A DNA stretch of 64,000 nt from Gnetum montanum (Eukaryota > Streptophyta > Gnetopsida > Gnetales > Gnetaceae): assembly GCA_015680685.1 (NCBI GenBank), contig MNCI01015627.1:210730-274729 (forward strand), given 5' to 3'. The notes beneath the pieces were generated by a model. That model was not told the DNA's origin, did not search any database, and worked only from the letters and a program-made list of their open reading frames with translations. Position 1 is the first letter of the stretch. Each line of letters begins with the position of its first letter. Below are positions 55,231 through 64,000 of this stretch, in pieces. Position numbers and translations under genes: made by a program.

Positions 55231-56198
55231 TTTCCTACTTACTTTCCCCTATTTTGATAACTATGTAGCCTTTTCTTTTTACTTTCGTAGTCTAGTTTAA
55301 CCTTGTTTACATGAAATCATTTTGCTTTATTATATTTTGCCTTAATTTAACTTTATTTCACACATAGTTTATGACATATGCTTATTTATGATTTTCCTAT
55401 TATACTCCCTTTTAAAACATAAAATACCATAAAAATTTTCAAAAAACTTGAAAAACCCATAAAAATTTTGAAACTCAAAAAACTTAGAAATTTTTTTCCA
55501 TGGCCTCCTAAGGCCTTAAACTAGTGGTCCACCAAGGCCTTAAACTAATAATGTATTTACAACCTTGTTCTTTTATATCTTTACTAAAACCATTATACCT
55601 TAGTTTGCACTTTGTTTGCCTAATTATTTTACATTTTATACTTTACTAACTATTGCCTTATAACCATGTGTTTTAGCCAATGTAGCCTTGTAGCATGAAC
55701 AAAACGTAGCACACATGAAATACATAAAACTAAAAATGCTAAAATCTATAAGAAAAATGTAAAACATATAACCAAATATCCAGCCTAATAGCCATAGTCA
55801 AATAGTGTGAAAAATAAAAAAATTTAAATAGTCATGATACCAAGAATAAAAATAAGCGAGTCTAAAAGCCATGGTTGCACTCGGCAACACTAAAAAAAAT
55901 AACAACAAACTATCTCATAGTATTAAATGATTAGGAATAGCCAATAAAAAGGAATAATAATCAACATCATAACTAAAAATGACCAAAAAATATGATGAAA
56001 CTGGTAGGACTAAGGTAAAACTGCTAAAGGAGGAGGATGAACATCATCATCATCATGGGCACTAGGGCCATTGTCGTCACCTAGTGCCTACACCATAACA
56101 AACAAACAAAAATAAAACATAAAACAAGAACTTAATTAGTAATCAACATAACCAAAAACTAAATTATAAATAAAAATAAAATATATTAAAGTAAAAAC
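55231..56198. other. non-coding spacer between gag-pro and antisense module
   Basis: AT-rich. Only small repeats are visible (AAGGCCTTAAACTA twice near 55511-55550). This is where a complete gypsy element would have its pol; no RT, RNase H or integrase motif is present. Confidence 0.6.
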
Positions 56199-58987
56199 TT
56201 AAAAAAAAACCTATGAAGGTTTTGGTGCGAGGTCTTTTGGAGAAAAGTTTTGAAGACCAATCTCTAAATGAAGAAGAATTTGTTCTTCATTCATGTTTGT
56301 CTAGTCTTTTGGTCCAAGGTTCATACCTGTCATGATGTTCATGCTCTTAATATCTATCCATGATGGAGGCTCTCTTAAAAGGATGGTAGTGGTTGCTTCC
56401 CTTGAAGTAGTGGTAATTTGAATGGTAGGGGATTCAAACGCAACAAAAGACCCTTCACACAACTTGAAGGCCTCCTTTGCATTGATCCCATGCACAAACA
56501 TCTCTAACTTTATGCTCTTTATAGACTTCTCTTGCAACCACTCATAATAACTTTCATTCTTAGCCTTGTACCTACACTTGTGGTTCTTTTATGCCTTTCC
56601 CTACTCAAGGATCCAGGCGTAGTAGTCCCACTAGTCTTTAATCTTGCGTATCAATAGATCAATCTGAATTTTCTATTCGACAAGGCTCTTAGCCAATGAA
56701 ACCTTGTAGTGGATGGCATTCCATTAATGTGACTATTCTATCTCCTTAGTGTGTAATGAGTTTTTATTGGCTACAAGAGCCTCCACAAACTCCTTGTGGT
56801 ACCTAAGATCTTTGATCACCTCAGCTTGTTGTTTGGTCTCTTTTTACAACGCTATAACTCTTTCCCAAAGAAATTCACTAGAACATTGAATATCCCATGA
56901 AGTCTTGGCACATGAGAGAGCACATTTAGTGACATTCTCATATAGCCTTCATGGAACATTTTCCACTTTAGGTGGTAGCTTAGGTAGCTCATTGAGCTCA
57001 ACATCATGTTCTAGATCATATCCTACCTTGGACATTGTAAACAAAATAAAAACAATAAAAATAAAGACAATAAGCAATCAACAAAAATAGCCAAAAATCC
57101 TTTAAACAACTAGGGCCATATAACCATAAAACTTAAAAGACCATGAAATCAAAAAAATATAAATAACAAAGAAAATTAGGCAAATATGATAATATTCTTA
57201 CCAACATTGGGAGCAATATGTTGCAATCAATTAAGCATGTCTTTAGCCATTTTACACATGAACTCTATCTTGTTAGGAATTTCTACCCATGGTTTCATAT
57301 AGAACATAGAGGTTGATGCCTCGGGAAGGGGTTTAGGCACTAAAACAAGTATAACCATCAACCGAAAAATTGAAACTAATTACAACATAAAATCATAATA
57401 TGTAATGATAAATAGTGGAAGACCATGTGTGATGTTAGCATGAGGTTCATCATCAAATGTTGAGTCTCCAAATATGACACCCAAGGCCTTTAATGCTTCA
57501 TTGGTCATTGGTTCTACCCCCTTTTATTGCCTTAGTGCCTCCTCCTCTTGTTGTTTTCTCTTTACCTGTACTGCGACCTAGGCTACAAGTTCTTGAGCTT
57601 TATCTTTAAGAATGGCAAAAGGAAAGATGTTGAAAAAGTGAGCAATTTTTCCTAAAAACAATGTAATAACATAAATATGTGTAGAATATAACATAAAAAA
57701 ATATATAAAAATAACACAAAAAACAAAAGATAACAAAAATATAACTAAAACATACATAATACAACATGATGTGCCTAGCCAATCCTAAGGGAAATCTTCT
57801 TCTTGGTTGGCTGCTCCATAGTAGTAACCATCTCCTTAATTAGTTGTTACACTTCAAATTTTCTTTAGCTACATCATCAACCTTTGCATGCAACTCCTTG
57901 GCCTTTTTGGCATTTCCACGAGCAATATGGGGTTCAACCCCGATGCTGTTAGGGGAAGGACAACATGTACTACTAAATCTTTTAGTGGTAATTGATAGCG
58001 ACACCCCAATATCCTCCATAGGTGGGTTTTGAACCTACATGACTAAAATGATGTGTTTTACCCAAGGTTTAGAAAATTGGAATGGATCATGACTTATCCA
58101 ATTTTCATCCTTCTTATCCATAAGGAATTTCACAAACCTCCTTAGATATGTTGCAAAAAAAAGAAAAATGCATATGGCATATTGTCTCAAGGTTGTTTGG
58201 GAATTTTAGGATATCATCTTGTAGCTCGAAGACCAAGTGAGCAGCCCAATTGAATCAAGCACTCTTAGTGAGGGGCCTTTTCATGGTACAAGCTTGTTGA
58301 ATGCCAAGGATCTTTTTCTACAACAACAACATGGGAAACACCATAGAATAGAATAATGGATACATCTCATTAGCCTCTACAACCTGGCATTGGTCTAGAG
58401 ACAACCCACTACTACCATGATGAGTGTTCAACCATTCTTCCACCTCCTCCATGTGATCCATCTCTTTGCCTATTGTTGTGAAAAATTTCATGCCATTGCA
58501 AGTTAGGTCAAAGAGGTAGTTGAATGTAGATTCGTTGATGGCCAAAGTGATAGGTACATTGTGAACGTGAGAGATGAATTTCTTAACTCCTTTGTTGAAG
58601 GAGTCAATGATATTCACCATCTCTGTTATAGGCATGGATGGGCTAGGAATAATAAAAAGATTGAGCAAACCTGTAGTGGCAATCTTTTCTTGGATCTCTT
58701 TAGGTGCTCTACTAGCTAGCCACTCTTGCACTAAGTCTACTTTACCCCACTTAAGAATAAGTGTTTCCTTTGCACATCTTGAAGTGATCATAGCAACAGT
58801 AGATTTTTGGCATAGGTTATACAACACAACATGGATAGCTAGTTATCCTTTAAGCATGGGCAAAGCACATAAAACAAAAATAATAAAAAAACATAAAAAA
58901 ATTAAACACATGACAAACATAGCCAAAATTTTAAATTAAACTTATAACTCAATAGCCAAAACCAATTGCATGATTAAGGCCTAAGTG

Positions 58988-59031
<44 letters not shown>

Positions 59032-59690
59032 GANAAAAAATTAGATATGAACATTTTAAATTTGCTTACATGGTAGAAGAAATGTTGGGGTCCTGAAGGC
59101 CATAGGTGTATGAATGCCTAAGTCTGGGAGATCCCCCCAAACATGAGTAGTCTTGTTGGCCATACACCTACTGTAGGCTTGAGAGTAGCATGATGTGTAT
59201 CTGCCAAAATTATCTTTTAGCTACTCCAACATTATAAGCCTCATGGATGTACCTTGAGAAAAATTCTCCAAGATAGTATATGCAAAGGGTAAGACTTGGT
59301 CACTCTTGATTAGTCCGTCGTCATCTACCCTATACTTGCAACCTATAAATTAAACTTATTATAACCAAGTAGCCCAATAAAAAAACGATGAACAAAACTT
59401 AGACCAATGCTTATGCTTGTAGGTGGTAGAAATTGCATGGAGAATTTTGGAACAAAGTGTTGACATAGTGACCTATCATCAACATGTTGTTGGCATTGTA
59501 TTGAGCAAACTCTGGCATATCTTAAATATGGGATAACTTGTGTGTGCCTAGAGTGTACATGCCATCATGATGGTCACCCTCCACCTAAGTATCAAGGTCA
59601 TCTAGAATAAATTTGACGATAAGACTAGTAGACCAAGGTATTAAAGTCTTCGCTATAATAGTTGTAGTGTCTGAGGCCAAGTGTGATCAT
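56199..59690 (-). pseudogene. antisense multi-exon gene-like module, unknown function
   Basis: Minus-strand coding blocks separated by 100-250-base AT-rich gaps with good splice signals. About 59690-59400: IPWSTSLIVKFILDDLDT, DMPEFAQYNANNMLMIGHYV. 59342-59070: GCKYRVDDDGLIKSDQVLPF (acceptor TTTATAG, donor GTAAGC). 58838 to about 58190: VVLYNLCQKSTVAMITSRCA, LVQEWLASRAPKEIQEKIAT, ITLAINESTFNYLFDLTCNG. About 58150-57790: FVKFLMDKKDENWISHDPFQ, NAKKAKELHAKVDDVAKENL. 57651 to about 57440: AHFFNIFPFAILKDKAQELV (acceptor TTTTTAG). 57339-57202: VPKPLPEASTSMFYMKPWVE (donor GTAAGAATA). 57035-56205: coiled-coil-like block ending PKDLAPKPS. Stops are mostly TAG/TGA at likely Trp or Gln. No domain recognised. 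Confidence 0.55.
58991..59027. repeat. A37 homopolymer with adjacent N (59034)
   Basis: On the minus strand this is a T run inside the intron 59069-58839 of the antisense module, where it would act as part of a polypyrimidine tract. A single N follows, so its length is uncertain. Confidence 0.8.
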
Positions 59691-61750
59691 AAAATCACAC
59701 TAAAATGATTGAGCAAAAAAGCAAGGAATCTTTGGTCCTAGGCCTAAACTAAAGGGATCCACAATCCAAGATCATATCAACATGAAAATTGTTGGATCTT
59801 GGAGTGATGGTACAACACAGGAGCCCAACCAACTCTACAACCACCAAGATGGATTTCAAGAAGGCTCTGCACAACCAGAAAATAACCATTACAATGTTAC
59901 ATAACCATGAAAAAAATTCAATAACTGTTAAAAAAAATGATAAGTGTGAATGTTCTCATAAAAAATTCAATAATTAAATTTACAAGTGACAACCATTAAA
60001 ACACAAAACAAAGTTTAGCTAGAAACTAAACAAGAAACAAGTGGCCTATTAACATTGACGGTAATCTCATGGTAGAAATATGCATAAAAATTGTAAAAAT
60101 TTTATGTCAAATATTCAAACTATGAGAATGATCTTGTACTAAATTTTAACCCATAATTAACAATACAATAATGACTGTAAAAATTTCAACTTGAATTAAA
60201 TGAAATTTTTACTAGAATTCCTAGTTTATAGTGAAACAGTTGTAGTAAAACTCTAGGAAAACCAAATAATAAATTTAAAAAAATTCAAAAAGTTGTTGGA
60301 AAAAAATGCACAACATGTAAATAACCATTTAGAGCCCAAAACATTGACAATAAAATTTAACAAGTGTATCAACATTGCTTGTACAGTTTGGGAGGCTTGT
60401 AATTTCAATAGTTGAAACTGTAATTGTACAATGTAGTTCACACAAAGAAATAAAAATGATAAATTTTTATAAAAATATATTTATAATTCTAGTTAGTTCA
60501 ACTACACATAAAATGAAAAAAATTATATCCCAATGTTGCAATAGTAAACTTAGGAAAATTAGAAAAGCAACCCAGAATCCCTTTGAATTTTTTCTCAAAA
60601 ACCTAGTTCACAGTGAAACCTTTGGAAAAATTATGAAAGAATCATAAAAATTATAAAAATAGTATAAAAACCTTTCAGATTATCTAGAAATCCCTCGGAA
60701 GTTGAGACATTCATGAAAAAATAAGTAAAGTGTGTCAACACTATTAGTCTTGGAGGGATAAATATAGTTCAAAACTGAAAGATCATAGTGCACTTGTTTA
60801 GGGGAAAAATCATAAAAAATTAACCATAGCTTAGAAATTAGGTATTCAAATTTTTTTATGGCTATTAAATAGTTAAAAACAAACCTATGACTAGGAAAAT
60901 TAAAAATTTCACTATTTTCTTACAAAAGAATTGGAAATTGATGTTGCCTTTTCAATTAAAAAAAAAACAATGAAAATGCATAGGATGGGCTTGAATAGAA
61001 ATTCAAAAATTTGTACTGGAAGGTACTAAGGCCAAATTAACAATGTGAACACATTGGAATAACCTTGATGCAACATTTAATCCATAAAAGCCAAAATCTT
61101 CTTAACGCACATGACCTATGCACTATAAAATGCCTAAATACTTGCCCAAAAAATCAATGAAAAATGGTTAAAGAAAGTAATTGATAGTCATGTGAGATGA
61201 ACATTCTCTAATGGAGAGCCTAGGAAAATGGGAAATCCATTTGGTAGTAGCATCTACCTCCTCTAGGGCTAGGTTCTTACTTATTTCTCCTCATCTCTTT
61301 GACATCTTAAGAAAATAGCTAGAAAACCTTGAACTTCTCTACATCTTCTTGTAACTACACTACCTCTGTGATGGAGTGTAGCAAAGATACGTTGAGTTTA
61401 GATAGAAAATAAACTAAGAATAGTTGAGTAGCCTCAATAACAAGTTCTGCATGTGAAAATTGGATTAGGAAGAATGGTTTGCATAAAATTTGCAAAGAAA
61501 AAGCCTTCCAACACTTATGTGTTGGTCCCATAATCCTCCATGCCAAAAACTCATCGAGTGGACTCCATGTTTACATATAGAAAGTAAAAACTACATTGGA
61601 TTTATGGAAATTTTAAAGCTTAATGGCAATTTAAACTTGGGTGGGTCCCACAAGTTGCCTTCAAAATAAACCAATAAAAATCCTAATACAATGGAATTTA
61701 CACCTTTTGACAAAAGGTATGCTAGGATTAGCACCCAAATAAGCCTTGGA
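59691..61750. other. AT-rich stretch, no gene recognised
   Basis: Long runs of A-rich sequence with words such as AAAATTATAAAAAT. No protein family or RNA gene seen. Confidence 0.4.
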
Positions 61751-61799
61751 ATGGGTTCCAAGCACCAACCATGACTAAGACAGACCTCCTAGCCACCCA

Positions 61800-63180
61800 T
61801 CCTCAACATATTGAAGCTAATGAAACCTTGTCCAAAATTGGAAATCAAACATTGACATCAGATTATTTTGAGCATGACCAAAACACATACAAAGCAAGAA
61901 ATTTTTGGATAGCTACACTAGCCAAGGGTAAAAATATGCTAGCCAACATAGTTTCACTAGGGATGAAAATAATGAACATGAACTTGACCTCTAATTGACC
62001 TCAAAATGACCATATCAAGCCTCAAACCCTAGTCAGAGCCTCCAGCAGCTCTCGAACCTCCTAGAACTTGTTGAATGGTGTCAAAATCCATAATTCTTAA
62101 GAAAATATGTTGGAGGACTGCAAAATTACATTGACTAGTATATCTTTCTAGGGAATGACCATCAGAGGAACTAGTAAAGCATCAAAAAGCCTTGAAAATG
62201 ACAAACTCTAGCCTTCATACCTTCTCGAAGTCTTCGATGATCTTGGAATGCCAAATATCAAGTCAAAAATATGTCAAAACTCATGAAAAATCAAAACATA
62301 TGCTAGAAGAGGTCAAAGCTATACTAGCTAGTGTATATTTTCCAATAAAACCTAAGAACAAATCATCAATTGATCAAATCAACCTCCAAATGTATCAATC
62401 CAACCCATGAACCCTACTAAAACCTCTAATAGCTATCAAACTTTGAGAACTAAGTCAAAAATGGTGAAAATTAGTCATAGTTTTTAAAAATACACTAGAT
62501 ACATCTAAAAATACATTATCCAACATATTTTTCAAAAGAAGTGACCAAATAAAAGTTCTAATAACATCAGTAATTGGTAGTTTTAAGCCTAAACCATAGC
62601 CATAGACACTAGTAGCCTTAGGAGCCTAAAAACTTAGTCAATTGATCATTCAAACTACTTAGAAACCAAGATTCCATTAAAACTACACTAAAGAAAACCA
62701 AAAATATTCTAGATAGCATAGTTTTTTTTCCAAGGTAGATTTGACAACCTATCCATACTTCGAATAACTTGAAACTTCACTAGAGAAGCCTAGAATCCCA
62801 GAGCCTAAAATGAGTTTTCATTTGACCTCATTTTGGGCATGAAAAGATAAAATTTCTTAAAATTCTATTGGAACCAATTAAAAATATACTAGCCAGCATA
62901 TTTTTGAGGTTTGGGATTCCAAATAACACTTTCATTATGTTATTTTTTCCTCGAAATGATCATTTGACAACCTTGACACCTCTATGCTATCCTGGAAAGT
63001 TGTTAGAGCAAGAAATTCAAACTTGAGATATCATAAATCAATTTTTTATATAAAAATACACTAAAACCAGAGAAAACTATGCTAGCTAGCATATTTTTTA
63101 GCTTTTGATAGCATTTTGAGCCTTGAAGGGATCAAACTAACATCAACGTTGACTAATATCCACTCCAAATCCACTACACT
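61800..63180 (+). repeat. diverged tandem repeat, period about 190 bp
   Basis: The core (ATACTAGCTAGCATATTTTT-like) recurs at about 61941, 62138, 62328, 62520, 62710, 62891 and 63088, intervals 181-197. Each core is preceded by AAA.TACACTA or A.AATATGCTA and followed by TTTTC/TTTTG. At 63079-63092 the core is a perfect palindrome ATGCTAGCTAGCAT. Between cores the units share words like CTTGAAA and AACCT(C/A). Seven units are visible. Confidence 0.65.
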
Positions 63181-64000
63181 ATCAGTTTAGGCCATAAGAA
63201 ATTCAAAACTACTCCTAATGAACCTTGGAAATCAGATTTTATTTTTTGTGTGTTCTCATGTATTTTTAAAAAATGGTCTCATTTTTGCTCCAAACATGCT
63301 TAGAATAACCTCCCCAAGTGTCCAAACTCTTTCATCAACCCTAAAGCCTCTCACCATGGCTTACTAAGGCCCAAAATTGACAAAATGTGATTAATCCATA
63401 TTGATAATGTTTTATTACATTTTATCTAGCATAACTAATTTGGCCTTATTTCATTGTCTTTTAACTAGATTTAACCTTGATTTACATTATTGACCTTTAT
63501 TTACATATCATTTAATGTCATTTTAGCTTCATTTTTATCATTTTCAAATCATTTGGCCTTGTTCTTGTTGACCTTTTGATATGTCAAAACCTTAAGAAAA
63601 ATGGAGAACATTGAATGTTTGTTGTGGATAATGTATTTGTCAAAGATGAACAAGAACTTCAAGATAAGATATAATAACTCTAGGAGATAAGATCTACAAT
63701 GAGAAGACAAAGTAAAGACTACATTAGTCAAGATGAGAACATGGACAAGCATGGATGAAAATAAAGGTTAAAAACCAAATGAAGATGCTTCAAGGGCTAG
63801 GAAAAAGATAAATTGATGGGAGAAAGCCTCAGAAGATAGAGCCCAAAAGTTGAGGAGACATCTCCTAGAAATAGTAGATGTTTCTATCCTAGAGAAGAGA
63901 TCTTACCAGAGACATCCCACAAAAGACATTTCATTTTTCAGTGAGACATCTCTCTTGAATTGAGGCCAATAATAGGTAGACATCCCAACCTCAAGGAAGA
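63181..64000. other. right edge, probable LTR-like promoter region
   Basis: No gene. From about 63860 to the end GAGACATCTC-type words repeat (63862, 63910, 63952, 63980), a pattern also seen as AGACGTCT words in the solo LTR 17048-17845. This suggests the start of another LTR that continues beyond the window. Confidence 0.35.

Noticed and set aside
58991-59027. A37 as the tail of a retrotransposed sequence on the plus strand
   Set aside because: No LINE or SINE body precedes it and no duplication was found; its position fits a T-rich intron of the antisense module.

Overview
This is nuclear DNA of a plant, almost certainly a seed plant with a large, repeat-filled genome; a gymnosperm would fit, but the species cannot be read from the window. 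The evidence is Ty1/copia and Ty3/gypsy elements with plant-type primer sites, plant L1-type LINEs whose ORF1 has a DUF4283-like domain, a plant Helitron, the last two exons of a plant SEC14-like gene and a HOTHEAD-like fragment. No bacterial, organellar or RNA gene was found. Nearly every coding region is decayed. Many stops are TAG or TGA where relatives have Trp, Gln or Arg, as expected from C-to-T change in methylated repeats.

Layout. 1-6060: a degraded Ty3/gypsy pol (minus) split by a complete Ty1/copia element (1215-5914, duplication AACAC). 6846-12948: near full-length LINE copy 1 (plus) with a 15-bp target duplication. 13330-18128: a gypsy gag-pro (minus) broken by 5'-truncated LINE copy 3 (13629-16683, minus, 14-bp duplication) and a solo LTR (17048-17845). 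18130-24236: GC-rich LINE copy 2 (plus) with a 535-bp gap. 24240-25200: RTE-type LINE fragment (minus) with four 51-bp repeats inside its RT. 25935-26065: a SINE. 26484-27020: terminal exons of a SEC14-like gene. 28640-29031: a GMC-oxidoreductase fragment. 30480-33740: a decayed Helitron Rep gene. 33916-37258: LTR, primer site and gag of element A (minus). 38712-47487: element B (minus), an LTR element with gag and a long coiled-coil ORF but no pol. 49740-63180: gypsy-type gag-pro (plus), a convergent multi-exon gene-like module (minus, 56200-59690), and motif-rich arrays on both sides, the right one a diverged tandem repeat of about 190 bp.

The most unusual content is extra coding material carried by transposable elements. 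All three LINE copies carry, after the RT and the RT zinc finger, a shared extension: a globular segment with an NLP/NLS..FL.VL motif, a low-complexity linker, a Glu/Gln-rich coiled coil and a conserved C-terminus. In copy 1 the zinc finger and globular part lie in one frame, so it looks like an ORF2 C-terminal extension. Element B, an unrelated LTR element, carries an ORF with a similar motif (ANLP..YLTEILRR) and also a long coiled coil. The antisense module beside the gag-pro region has good splice sites and no domain I recognise.

Four single-N joins were noted. Three have duplicated flanks that look like unmerged contig overlaps, and one of these creates a false frameshift in element B gag.
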